Translations under genes and position numbers: made by a program
Part shown: positions 42,392 through 52,070 of the stretch, one piece after another
Numbering within the stretch: the first letter of the stretch is position 1
Layout: each line of letters begins with the position of its first letter
Assembly (NCBI GenBank): GCA_010015805.1
Contig: ML978129.1
Coordinates: 186,001-250,000, forward strand
Source of the DNA: Rhizodiscina lignyota
Taxonomy: Eukaryota; Ascomycota; Dothideomycetes; Aulographales; Rhizodiscinaceae
Direction: 5' to 3'
Length of the DNA: 64,000 nucleotides
The notes under the pieces: generated by a model
What the model saw: only the letters and a program-made list of their open reading frames with translations
Told to the model about the DNA's origin: nothing
Databases searched by the model: none

Positions 42392-45300
42392 ATGGCGTCA
42401 CCTTCAAATTTCTCTACCAACGGCATCTCACACGAGCAAGGCCAGTCGACATCCTCAGTTGACTTGTCACAGCTCGTCGGCGCTCTTGATGCAATCTACG
42501 ATCCAAGATCCTCAAATGAAGTTCGTCAAGCGGCATCCTCCTTCCTCGAAGACGCGAAGCGTCACCCTCAGGCACTATCGTACGGCCATGCAATTGCAAG
42601 AGACCGATCACACTCTCCGACCTTGCGCCACTATGGTCTTTCGATGCTTGAATTCTCGATCAAGTACACTTGGGAGAGTTACACCAAGGAGCATCAAACT
42701 GCTCTTAGACAGTCAGTAATTGAACTCGGTTTCGACGTCAATGACCAAGATCCTCCATACATTCGGAACAAAGTCGCGCAGCTATGGGCGGAGCTTGCGA
42801 AGCGGTCATGGGCGATAGATTGGATGGATATGGATGAACTGTTGGTCAGACTTTGGGGAACATCCATCGTCCACCAAGGCTTGGTTCTGTATGTCCTGGA
42901 GACACTCTGCGAAGACACTTTCAATCGCGAGGACCCTACAATTGTGCAACGGGGCACAGATCTTGGCCAAGCATGTGTCGAGATCTTCACTCCTGCTTCC
43001 ATACTCCTCGAAATGTTCCCGAAACGAGACACAGATCACGACCTGCGATATGGATCTGAGGGGTGGCTTCAGCGCATAAACGACCTCCTCGGCCAGTGCC
43101 TTCAGAATGATCCTTTGAGCAACGATCAAGCTCGCTCCACGGCGATCAAGTGTCTATCAACTCTTCGGGCCACTTTCGGGTGGGTCATGTTTCGCGCGAT
43201 ATGCGAAGTTCATGCTGTCAACCATCTACAAAGCGCACTAGCGGTCCCGGAGCCCGGAATACAAACAGTCGCTCTTGATTGCATGATCAGTGTATTTGGA
43301 AAAGCTGGCATCCGCGATGAGGATTTCAAGAGCCTTGCCCCGCCCATGTTCAGCTCAGACTCTATCAACCTTCTTAAAAATGTTTTCGAATTTTCTCAAG
43401 CCAATATTGACGACCTCGACGAAGCTAAATACACAGTGAACAAGAAGCTCACCGAACTACTCTCCTACCTTGGCAGCTTCCTCGAACAGCGATTGCACCT
43501 TATATCGAATGCATTTGATTTGCAGGCGTACTTCAACTTGTTGTTTTCTGTTATGCATAATCCCAGTCTCCTTGTCACGATACCCGTCCTCCACGTGTGG
43601 ACAAAGTTTTTACGTTCCAGGCTCATCAGGGATTCACCGGCCATTGCGAATTTGATCGGAGGCTTGCTCGAGATTTGCAGTCGGCGACTGGTACGCTTCG
43701 AGAACTTTCCAGAGGACTCTGCAGATCCTACCTTTCGGTTTTTGAACGAGGACATCGACACGATTCCTGAACGCCATGCATTTCTGGGAAATTATCGGAG
43801 ATATTGCATGGAAGTGGTAGAGGTGATCGTTCGTAAACTTCCGACCGACGCGATCAACCACATCTTGCAGCAGGCGATGGAGCTCTTCCAAAACGTGGCA
43901 AATGAACAACATCAGTTCCAGCCGCAATCGTTCTCCAAGAACGCACCTTCTGTACTGCGGGTGGATGCGCAGATCACTGTTATCGATGCCGCGGTCAGAG
44001 GCTATCTCAAATGGCTGGCTTCACATGCCAATACTCCTGCACCACAGAACGAACAAGATCGAACGACTCTCCAGGACACTTTTGAGCAATGCGGCCGTGC
44101 CCTCATGGCTTTGCAATTCAAAGATCCGGAAATCAGGCGCAAGATCATGCAACTCTTAGTAACCTTCTCAACGAGGCCTCTCGACGACCGTCCGTCGTTT
44201 GCGTCCTCAGTCCTACAATGTCTTCTCGAAGCTGCCATGAATCCAGAAGACGACACAAGATTCCAAATGTACTCCGAGGCAGTAAAAATGCTGCAGACTC
44301 AAAGCATGCAAGAGCTCTCAAAGCTTGGCATGACTTTTCCTGACCACTTTCTCTCCATGTACGATGAGATCACCGCCAGTGTCGAGAAGAGGTCGTCAGA
44401 AGGAGTGCTCGACGAGAGACAGCGTGCTGGATTCGAGGCCTTCTTGTTCATCATTATTCACCGATCGACGCAGCTCGATCGTCCATCTCAAGAACTTCGG
44501 CTCAGAAGTCAGCTAAGCTCCGTCAAAGCTGTCTGGCAGGATGCGGCATTCACCCAGCAACTTTCAAACTTTGGTTCATTCTGTGAACTGTTGGGCTTTG
44601 GACAACTAGTCAATTACATTACGTCTCACCAATTCCAGAAAGTCCCGGAATGGTCTGAGCAACAACTTGACGACGAAGGCAAAGCTCTACAAGCCTTAAT
44701 CTTGGATCGCTCCCATCACCTCCCCATGCGTCTGACCAAAACGTTCCTTGCGGCTTCGACAGAGAAAGTTGAGAGTGGAACTCCACAGTGGCAAATTGCA
44801 TGTGTGCTCTGGGCAGATTTGATCCCCGTCGTCTTGCCCAATCTGCTCCAGCTAATCAGCCACGCGCAAGCGTTCAATAACCTACAGAGCTGGTCCCTTC
44901 TGCCAGACGAGATGCAGCAGGTCGTTCGTAGAATGCTTACAGACCGGTTCTGGCAAGCCGGTATATCGACGGAAAGCCGTGACGACTTCTTCGCTCGTGT
45001 CAGTAACTCCAAGACAACCTACGAAGGATTCGCGTCCACTGTGCGCGGCGCTGTGAGGCAGATTCGAGAGACGGGCTACTGGATTATTTACGGACTCATA
45101 CGTTTCGGGGACTTCTTCTATGGTATTCAAGACCTTGCCGGCCCACTCAGTGAGGCGTTGTTTGCGAACACCAATACGCTTTCCGCTCATCATTTCTCGA
45201 TTCTCCTGAATATGTCGGTGCAATTGATCGAACAATGCCCCCCTCACCTTCGAGCGCAATTCCTACCGCAGATCGTTTCCGGCCTTTTCATTCAACTAGA

Positions 45301-46252
45301 TAGGAAAATCAGTGGAGAGTGGGAGGCAGTCAGGGCAAGGAACGAGCAGGCGGCCAATGGTGACAATCTCAGCGACGAGATGAAAACTGAGAGCATATTG
45401 AGGCAGTTGACTTATACTGCGGTTTCTCTTGCTTGCTCCCTTCTGGATAGTCATCGTCCAGGTCAGGTCCCCAAAGTAAAATTAGCAAGGTTGTTTGTTA
45501 ACGATAGTGCAGAAGGCATCGAGAAGCCGCAAGAGACCAGCGGAGGAACTCCAGCACGGTCTCCAGGCGCAGCACGCATGCATACCTTCATCCTGTCCAC
45601 GCCCTCCGTCCTCGAGCCTCTTCTAATGTTCCTCAAAAATGCTCTACGCTTCCGCGACACGCGCTCCTGCAATCTAGCCATCCGAACTCTTCGAAGCACG
45701 ATCCCGTTGCTTCCTCTCCGCGATCCACAGAGTGGTCCGCTTGTACGACACTTCCTCACAGACGACCTCCTCAAGACCGCCATCACCTCCCTCCATGAAC
45801 CATACTTCATCGACTCACAGAAGGACCTTGCCAGCCTCATTGCGCATATCCTACTCATCTCACCTGAGTCAGCAGAGGAGGAAGACACTGCCCGAGCTGT
45901 GCTCTTATCGCTACCCGGCCTGGTGGACCGGCCTGACAAGGTTGACGGTATACTTGGGAAACTGAGGCAGGGTGGGGGTGCACATGGACCGCAGATGAGC
46001 GATCGTCATGTCCGAGCAATCGTTCTCGGTCTGCTGAGTGAGGTGAGGGGCCAGAGCATACACGAGATGGGCCGCATTGTACCAGATAAGGCGCCTGGTG
46101 ATCCGGAAAGTGGCCCAAAGCCGAGGAAAGAGAGAAGCAAGATGCAAGAACAGTACATGAGCGTGGATGAGAGTGCCTCTGCTGGTGGCATTGGACAAGG
46201 CGGAGAAGAGAGCTTGGCCGGTGTTGCTGATATGTTTGCCGATGGTGGATGA
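42392..46252 (+). CDS. msn5: Msn5/exportin-5 family karyopherin
   Basis: Single exon, 1286 residues. These Ran-dependent importin-beta-type receptors export phosphorylated transcription factors and, in other lineages, RNAs. The N-terminal HEAT repeats start after a short Ser-rich leader (VDLSQLVGALDAIYDPRSSN, EVRQAASSFLEDAKRHP). An exportin-1-like segment follows (YIRNKVAQLWAELAKRSWAI, then DWMDMDELLVRLW). The rest is alpha-helical repeat throughout, ending with an acidic/Gly-rich tail. A full-length single ORF of this size without introns is notable for the region. Similarity is to Msn5/Xpo5 rather than Crm1. It converges with rrg9, with 217 bp between the stop codons. Confidence 0.88.
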   Translation: MASPSNFSTNGISHEQGQSTSSVDLSQLVGALDAIYDPRSSNEVRQAASSFLEDAKRHPQALSYGHAIARDRSHSPTLRHYGLSMLEFSIKYTWESYTKEHQTALRQSVIELGFDVNDQDPPYIRNKVAQLWAELAKRSWAIDWMDMDELLVRLWGTSIVHQGLVLYVLETLCEDTFNREDPTIVQRGTDLGQACVEIFTPASILLEMFPKRDTDHDLRYGSEGWLQRINDLLGQCLQNDPLSNDQARSTAIKCLSTLRATFGWVMFRAICEVHAVNHLQSALAVPEPGIQTVALDCMISVFGKAGIRDEDFKSLAPPMFSSDSINLLKNVFEFSQANIDDLDEAKYTVNKKLTELLSYLGSFLEQRLHLISNAFDLQAYFNLLFSVMHNPSLLVTIPVLHVWTKFLRSRLIRDSPAIANLIGGLLEICSRRLVRFENFPEDSADPTFRFLNEDIDTIPERHAFLGNYRRYCMEVVEVIVRKLPTDAINHILQQAMELFQNVANEQHQFQPQSFSKNAPSVLRVDAQITVIDAAVRGYLKWLASHANTPAPQNEQDRTTLQDTFEQCGRALMALQFKDPEIRRKIMQLLVTFSTRPLDDRPSFASSVLQCLLEAAMNPEDDTRFQMYSEAVKMLQTQSMQELSKLGMTFPDHFLSMYDEITASVEKRSSEGVLDERQRAGFEAFLFIIIHRSTQLDRPSQELRLRSQLSSVKAVWQDAAFTQQLSNFGSFCELLGFGQLVNYITSHQFQKVPEWSEQQLDDEGKALQALILDRSHHLPMRLTKTFLAASTEKVESGTPQWQIACVLWADLIPVVLPNLLQLISHAQAFNNLQSWSLLPDEMQQVVRRMLTDRFWQAGISTESRDDFFARVSNSKTTYEGFASTVRGAVRQIRETGYWIIYGLIRFGDFFYGIQDLAGPLSEALFANTNTLSAHHFSILLNMSVQLIEQCPPHLRAQFLPQIVSGLFIQLDRKISGEWEAVRARNEQAANGDNLSDEMKTESILRQLTYTAVSLACSLLDSHRPGQVPKVKLARLFVNDSAEGIEKPQETSGGTPARSPGAARMHTFILSTPSVLEPLLMFLKNALRFRDTRSCNLAIRTLRSTIPLLPLRDPQSGPLVRHFLTDDLLKTAITSLHEPYFIDSQKDLASLIAHILLISPESAEEEDTARAVLLSLPGLVDRPDKVDGILGKLRQGGGAHGPQMSDRHVRAIVLGLLSEVRGQSIHEMGRIVPDKAPGDPESGPKPRKERSKMQEQYMSVDESASAGGIGQGGEESLAGVADMFADGG

Positions 46253-46469
46253 AGTACGACAAAGCTTTAAGGATCAGATGCCCAATAATGAGTTGTGGCT
46301 TCATTGAGCTTCCAGAGGACGAACAGCCCTCCTTGGGTTGATGATCGTCTTAGCATAAGTGCATTGGGTCAACGGTAGCATCGACCCAATAACGATCATG
46401 AATTTCTTGACGACTTGTCGATAGATCGCACAATGCAAACTACAATTCAAAAACTGGGGTATCTCTATC

Positions 46470-47426
46470 CTACACAATCCTACTTGCAAACGACACTCTC
46501 CGCCGCGGTTCCTCCTTCTCTCCAGGCGGTGGTCCCCCCGCCCAAGGCACGTTCTCCTCCTTTCTCTTGAACTGACTCTTCTTCCACGCTGGCACCGCAT
46601 CCCCAGACGCACTGCCCACGCCCATCTGCCTCCACTTCTTCGGTGGTCTCGTCCCCAACTCCGCGAGCTGCGTCCAGATCCGCTCTCCCCGTCTGTCCCA
46701 ACGCAGCCTCTTGTCCTCCTGCTCTGCCTCTGTTGGCCGCCACTTGCTCTTTAATATGCGTCGAACCGCTTCGGGAGAGACTTTGAAATGCTCGGCGAGC
46801 ACAGCGGTGGAGAAGGATACGGGGTCCTGCGCGTGGAGAGCACGGATACCGTCCATCGCGTCGGGGGAGAGGCGTTTACGGGGCGACCAGCCAGTAGGAA
46901 ATTTGCTGTTTAAGGCGGCTTTTTGAACTTGCCATGTTTCTTTCTTGGTAGGTGGTTTTGGCGTTGATTTGCTGGGGTTCTTTTTGGTAGATGCCTTCTC
47001 TGAAATGGTCTTCGATCCTCTTTCTGAAATAGCTTCTGCCGAGTCTGAATCCTCACTGGATGACTTAGACTGTACGGATCTCTTCCTTCCCTTCCTTTCC
47101 TTCTTTTCCGGCCTCGTAGTTTCACTGGTAGAAGTCTCGACTCCTGCGTCTTCTGATGCCGCCTTCTTTTGTTTTGTTTTGTTCTTCTCCAACTGTCGTT
47201 TCATTCCTTTCTTCGCATCTTTCGTCAAAGGATTTAGATTGTCGCCCTCCTCGATGTCTTTGGCCGCTTGACGAAGAAGTACAGGCGTTCCATGGAAATA
47301 TCGTTGCGGAGAATGAAGATGCCCTAGTTTGATGGGTTGATGAGCGTACGGCCCCTGAAGGGCACGCTGGAAATTCTTCACATCTTTAAGTGAGAAGAAA
47401 AGCTTTCTGCAAGAAGCACAAAGCAT
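46470..47426 (-). CDS. rrg9: RRG9 (neugrin-family mitochondrial protein)
   Basis: Single exon on the minus strand. I chose the Met at 47426, giving 318 residues with a mitochondrial leader ([20 protein letters not shown], and later [15 protein letters not shown]). A longer frame from 47528 adds 34 residues. A Lys/Ser/Glu-rich disordered region occupies about 70-180. The C-terminal neugrin/RRG9 domain is unmistakable: [69 protein letters not shown]. Yeast Rrg9 is required for respiratory growth and mitochondrial genome maintenance; human neugrin acts on 16S rRNA. The detailed role here is inferred from these. Confidence 0.85.
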   Translation of the reverse strand: MLCASCRKLFFSLKDVKNFQRALQGPYAHQPIKLGHLHSPQRYFHGTPVLLRQAAKDIEEGDNLNPLTKDAKKGMKRQLEKNKTKQKKAASEDAGVETSTSETTRPEKKERKGRKRSVQSKSSSEDSDSAEAISERGSKTISEKASTKKNPSKSTPKPPTKKETWQVQKAALNSKFPTGWSPRKRLSPDAMDGIRALHAQDPVSFSTAVLAEHFKVSPEAVRRILKSKWRPTEAEQEDKRLRWDRRGERIWTQLAELGTRPPKKWRQMGVGSASGDAVPAWKKSQFKRKEENVPWAGGPPPGEKEEPRRRVSFASRIV

Positions 47427-47839
47427 CGCAGCGGCCCACCGGTTGAGCAATATGATTGATATCGTAGACGATGAGAAATTCCATGAGACCTTGTCGGTCA
47501 TTCGGCATTTCTTCGGCGGATGTTTCAAGGATTGTCGAAGACGTCACAAGATCGCGCTCGGTGGAGACAGCGTCAGTCCATTATTCATTTTCTTCACGGT
47601 TCTTTCTTTCGGTTCTACGGGGCAGAAGACGACTGAACTGTATCATGACCAAGTTTCTGTTTCGTGCTCATTTTCACCTCCAATTCGTCAACATCAAAAG
47701 GGCTGCACTGTAACAGGTACTTTCACATGCATGAATGTCCACGACATCTGCCTTCGTACACATCCCGCTCTGTTCATACTAGATCTGTATAGACACACTA
47801 AGATATCTTTTGACGTCAAATTCTATTACGCATTGCATC
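47427..47839. promoter_or_regulatory. Divergent upstream region of rrg9 and the DUF2236 gene
   Basis: 413 bp between the chosen starts. No individual regulatory element was recognised. Part may be transcribed as leader if rrg9 begins at the upstream Met at 47528. Confidence 0.4.
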
Positions 47840-49338
47840 ATGGCCTGGCCTAATCCATTCCGTAGACGTACGGAAAACACGAGATGGTACGACTCGTACA
47901 CATGACTCCAATGCTTCGTCAAGCTTACTGTGCTAGTTGCTGGGGGTACACATTTGAATGGACGGATGATCACATCACGCCTGAAGAAGCACGCCCTTTA
48001 AAATACTCTTACGATGTTTTAGCTGAGGAATGTCTCCAACGCCTGGACCAAATCTCTCCACCCCATCGGGCAACTCTTCCACGAAACAACAGCAAGTTTT
48101 CGACCGAAGCAAGGCCATCTGACACTATTCCAGCGAAAACAGAAAATGAGCAAGTGCCTGCGCCGAGGGACCTCTATGCTCTTCTACGAGACCACGCCGA
48201 ATCGGATGCAAAGCTCCGTGAACTGTGGCTTGAGGTCAACACGGTTCCCGAGTGGGTAGACTGGGCGCAAATCGCTAGAGGTCAGGATGTGTTCTACCGA
48301 TATGGCGGTGCTGCCCTAACTGGTCTGGCCTATCAGTCTTTGCTGGGTGGAATGGGAGCCGCAAGAGTTGTGGAGACACTAGCCCGTACGGGCGGCTTCT
48401 CGACCAAGGTCGCAAGACGACGACTATACGAGACTACTCAGCACATTCTGCAGTGCACGAAATCTCTCGAATCAATACAGCCGGGTGGTGCTGGTCACGC
48501 CTCGTCGATTCGGGTCAGATTGCTCCACGCAGCTGTACGAACGCGGATAATGAAATTAGCAGAGCAACGTCCTGAATACTATCGCGTGGAGGAATGGGGA
48601 ACTCCAATCAATGATCTGGATTCGATTGCGACCATTGCGTCTTTCTCATCGACACTAATCTGGGTTAGTCTCCCGCGTCAGGGACTCTGGATGAGACAAC
48701 AAGAAATAGCAGATTATGTTGCGCTGTGGCGATATATCGCATATGTAGTTGGTTGCCCCACTGACCGCTTTGAATCACCAGCCAAAGCGAAAGCGATCAT
48801 GGAGAGCTTGCTCTACTACGAAATCAATCCCTCTGAGACATCAAAGATTCTGGCGAATAACATCATCAAATCTTTGGAAGATCGTCCTCCGACGTGGGCT
48901 TCTGCCGATATGCTCATTGCGAGCGCTAGGTGGCTGAATGGAAACAAACTCGTCGACAGGCTCGGCCTTCCGCAACCAGGTCTCTATTACTGGTCTCTAA
49001 TGGCTGGCCAGTGTCTCTTCTATATGTTCATGTGCTACATATATCGCTCGATTCCATATCTCGATAGAAGAAAGATCGCAATGTTGCGGAGAGTCTTCTA
49101 TGCCGTCATTGTCGACAGTCAGTCCGGACTGCAAGGAACGGAAAGCGTGTTCGACTTCAAATACGTCCCAGAATATTCCATTTTGACCGAACTCGGCGAC
49201 TCTGAAGAGGCCAAGATCAAGAGCTCCGGTGTTGAGAGAAGGAATCTCAAGTGGTTGTTTTATGGTGCGACATTCATTGGATTTACAGCCTGGTGCTCTG
49301 TTAAGATCGCATCAGCGGTATGGAGGATTGTTTGGTGA
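47840..49338 (+). CDS. mpaB/rubber-oxygenase-type (DUF2236) protein
   Basis: Proposed exons 47840-47886 and 47937-49338, total 482 residues. A start at 47884 without the intron is the alternative, but splicing puts MAWPNPFRRRTENTR directly before WGYTFEWTDDHITPEEARPL, the usual beginning of these fungal proteins. The family includes the latex-clearing heme oxygenase and MpaB, which cleaves a prenyl chain in mycophenolic acid synthesis. Landmarks: ARGQDVFYRYGGAALTGLAY, GGFSTKVARRRLYET, HASSIRVRLLHAAVR (conserved His/Arg region), INDLDSIATIASFS and QEIADYVALWRYIAYVVGCP. Hydrophobic segments lie at LYYWSLMAGQCLFYMFMCYI and at the C-terminus (LFYGATFIGFTAWCSV), so membrane association, probably ER, is likely. 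Substrate unknown. No biosynthetic cluster surrounds it. Confidence 0.8.
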
Positions 49339-49705
49339 CACTACAAACCATTAATGCCACAATCTCTCAGTCATCTAAAGACATTTGATGAACCTCCACT
49401 CTTCAAGTACATAATTTCAAGTTTCAGTAACCTGCCGTCTCACTCTTCTTCATGGACACCCAGCACTGGCACTCCATACCGATAGCTACTTAACTTGAAA
49501 CCTTTTCCGTCTTAACTCGTACATGTACGTCAATTGACCGCGAACTTAAGGCGCGTTTGAGATCACTGAAATTGTTTCTACTTTAATTTCTCTGTATCTG
49601 TGAGTTTCACTCATTTCAGCAGTAAGTTTAACACACTGGCTCTAATCTACTCGCAAACGCTTCTAATGGCTGAGCTACCCTACAGAGCGCATACTTCCAT
49701 GGCCC
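49339..49705. other. Intergenic region upstream of the zinc-finger gene
   Basis: 367 bp, AT-rich; promoter and leader of the downstream gene. An out-of-frame ATG (ATGGCCCATGG) lies just before the chosen start and could act as a short upstream ORF. No gene is seen. Confidence 0.45.
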
Positions 49706-50842
49706 ATGGAGTCCGCTGAACACTGCCGCGATGGCGCTTACTGCGGATGCCCAGAATGGTGGGGTCTTCCTGGAAAGGACAACAGGAAATCAATCTCCAG
49801 TGAAGCGCCTTGTGACAAGACTCCTGGTTCCTCTCCGTTGGCCAACACTAAATCCGTGAATGAAGGTGTTCGTGACCCTCGAACAGTGGTCGCCCTGGAG
49901 AGTTCAATCTGTTTCTTCTGGTATCACAACGGGAACTGTCGGAGAAGTCCTGGAAAAAGATGCATATTCCGGCATAGGATTTCAGAGGGTCTCCAAGTTC
50001 TTCCGCCTCCCGGATACATTCACTACCAACCGTGCCACTTGCCATTATGTCCATTACGTGTGCGTGATGGACTGATGCTTCCCTACGAAGACAATGAGCC
50101 AATAGTGGACAAACACGAGACTCCTGGAACATCACAAGATTCTGGCCCAGATGCTCCAGGAAGTTCCCCGCGTAACGGTGGCCTCAGACTTAAGCCATCA
50201 TTTCGCACACCGACTGGTGGTGTGGATGAGCTGCACACTCGAGAACGTACACCAAGTGACGAGACTTGCTTTTTCTGGTATCATTACGGCAAGTGCTACC
50301 GCAGACCTGGCCAGCGACAGTGTCCTTTTCGGCATGCACTTGATAATGGAGCGAAAGTGCACTTTGACTCGAGATGGCGTCACAAATTTATGAATCACCA
50401 ATGCGACCTTCCACTTTGCCCGGCGCGGCCAGATGCAGACGTGCGGCAACGTTCGCAGCAAGATACCTTCCGTCTTGGTCTTGGGGAAGACGTCTCGGCG
50501 AGAACACTCCGACGCCGTCGTTACTTGAAGCGCAGGCGAGAACGCAAAGCTGCACAAAAGACCACGAAAGGTCTACCGACCCGCCGGGACATCAAACCCC
50601 TGATTTCGTTGCATGGTCGTCGGGATGGATCCACATCTCCTGAGCGAGTAAAGACTCCGTCGACGCCCGAGTCAGGAGAATACTTCAGCGATGAGTTGCC
50701 GCCCGAAGAGGAAGACTGGTACCTCGAAGGTTTTCCAGAGAACGAAGACGGATCAGCCGGAAATAAAAATGAGCGTGTGATTAAACCCGGTGATGCCATT
50801 ACGTTGATGGTTCCGCACAAGACTGAAGGCGGTGAGGTGTGA
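49706..50842 (+). CDS. Protein with two CCCH-type zinc-finger modules
   Basis: Single exon, 378 residues. Two related modules are visible. Module 1 (about 71-115) is CFFWYHNGNCRRSPGKRC followed by IFRH, spacing C-x8-C-x7-C-x3-H, and ends with CHLPLCP. Module 2 (about 191-240) is CFFWYHYGKCYRRPGQRQC followed by PFRH, spacing C-x8-C-x8-C-x3-H, and ends with CDLPLCP. CCCH fingers usually bind single-stranded RNA, but the x7/x8 middle spacing and the conserved PLCP tail differ from the classical C-x8-C-x5-C-x3-H. The C-terminus is very basic (RTLRRRRYLKRRRERKAAQK) and then acidic. A further Cys cluster occurs at the N-terminus (CRDGAYCGCPEWWG). RNA binding is inference; I do not know a named orthologue. 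Confidence 0.75.
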   Translation: MESAEHCRDGAYCGCPEWWGLPGKDNRKSISSEAPCDKTPGSSPLANTKSVNEGVRDPRTVVALESSICFFWYHNGNCRRSPGKRCIFRHRISEGLQVLPPPGYIHYQPCHLPLCPLRVRDGLMLPYEDNEPIVDKHETPGTSQDSGPDAPGSSPRNGGLRLKPSFRTPTGGVDELHTRERTPSDETCFFWYHYGKCYRRPGQRQCPFRHALDNGAKVHFDSRWRHKFMNHQCDLPLCPARPDADVRQRSQQDTFRLGLGEDVSARTLRRRRYLKRRRERKAAQKTTKGLPTRRDIKPLISLHGRRDGSTSPERVKTPSTPESGEYFSDELPPEEEDWYLEGFPENEDGSAGNKNERVIKPGDAITLMVPHKTEGGEV

Positions 50843-51564
50843 GTTTGGGATCGGCTCGGGAACTGACTCGCATTGCATGCAACCATGCCGCACATCTATA
50901 ACTTTATTTCTTCTTCCGGTCACTGTACTCGCCTCAAAAGTCACTGTCTTGCTCCTTGGTTATTTCATTTGTGAATTACTGGTTGTCGTGGGCTTTGCTT
51001 TTTTGTCGGTTGTAACACTGAACCTTTAAATTTCTTCTCTCTTCCATTTTGGAGTTTTCGCCACTTCTTACATAGTTCTCAAATTTTACACATCTTGCAA
51101 TTTTCCTCAGGTACCAATGTACAGTTACTTCTTCAAGGTCTCTTGGCAAGACTCTTTACTACCACGTTGCACAAATATCGGCGGAGGCTACGCCGCAGTG
51201 GAGACCAACGTACGCCCCGTGTGCGTTTTGAGGCAAAAAGCACCGAAGTCGCCGCAATGCTCATTCCGACGGCCCGTACTCTCATTCCCGAAGCCAAAAT
51301 CTGACATCCGTCTGCTGACTTAAGAGCCGTGAGATTTCCCATTTCAATATGAGTGTGATCGAAGCGCGGGCCATACAACAAATCGAGGATTTCGTCAGAT
51401 TGATTGGTCACGCCGTTGACGCTCGCGGATTGGTGCCATTGTTGCCTGCTCCTCTAATAACCTTCCAAGGCGTCTCAATCCATATATTCTCACTTTTCTC
51501 TTCGCTGCTGAACCATTCAATTCCATCGTTGTCATGCATCGATCTGTCACACTCTCTTCAGACT
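50843..51564. other. Intergenic region
   Basis: 722 bp, AT-rich in its first half. Short ORFs on both strands have no protein-like features. It includes the leader of the small Cys-rich gene. Confidence 0.45.
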
Positions 51565-51732
51565 ATGTGCAACAGGATCAAAGCATACTACACCTGCGGA
51601 CACTTCACCAGCGAGGTCATTGCTTGTCCGCTTGTGCAATGCGGCCGAGCTTGCTCTGGAAAGCTCACAACGAAGATCATGGAGGGCACGCCCTGCGATG
51701 ACTGCCGGCCACTACGCCCCGTCAACCGATGA
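51565..51732 (+). CDS. Small cysteine-rich protein, 55 residues
   Basis: A short ORF, MCNRIKAYYTCGHFTSEVIA and onward, with seven cysteines (positions about 2, 11, 21, 26, 30, 46, 49) and one Cys-Gly-His motif. It has no signal peptide, so it is more likely an intracellular metal-binding or structural peptide than a secreted effector. Similar short YTCGH-type peptides are frequent in ascomycete annotations, as far as I recall. The frame is open for 72 codons further upstream, but that part lacks Cys and looks like leader. Whether it is a stand-alone gene or an exon of something larger cannot be settled by sight. Confidence 0.45.
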   Translation: MCNRIKAYYTCGHFTSEVIACPLVQCGRACSGKLTTKIMEGTPCDDCRPLRPVNR

Positions 51733-52070
51733 TGGACAGTTGAAAGGCCTCCCTCAGTGGTTCGACATCATGAAGCATATGCAGCTACATCATATCATAG
51801 ATCATTATGGGCTTAATATATTTCCAATGGTAAATGGGAACTTTCCATCCTGAGACCTTGATCCACTGAGGGCCAGTTCGACTTCTAAACTCCACGGGCC
51901 TTGAATGCCTCCCTACAACAACACCATGGAAATATCACGAAACAAAAGAAGATCGGTTGAATGAGAGTCTCGACGTTAGGTGTCCGTATTAAGGATTCCC
52001 GAAACCCAAAGACAAAGTCCGTTGTCGGGCCTTCGACTCAAACGGTAAACCCCTCTTTCGTCCAGCCAAA
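51733..52070. other. Convergent intergenic region
   Basis: 338 bp between the small Cys-rich ORF and the stop codon of the acyltransferase gene; presumably 3' UTRs. Nothing else is seen. Confidence 0.45.

Noticed and set aside
51349-51564. 72-codon upstream extension of the small Cys-rich ORF
   Set aside because: It contains no Cys pattern, its composition is unlike the Cys-rich part, and it more likely represents leader sequence.
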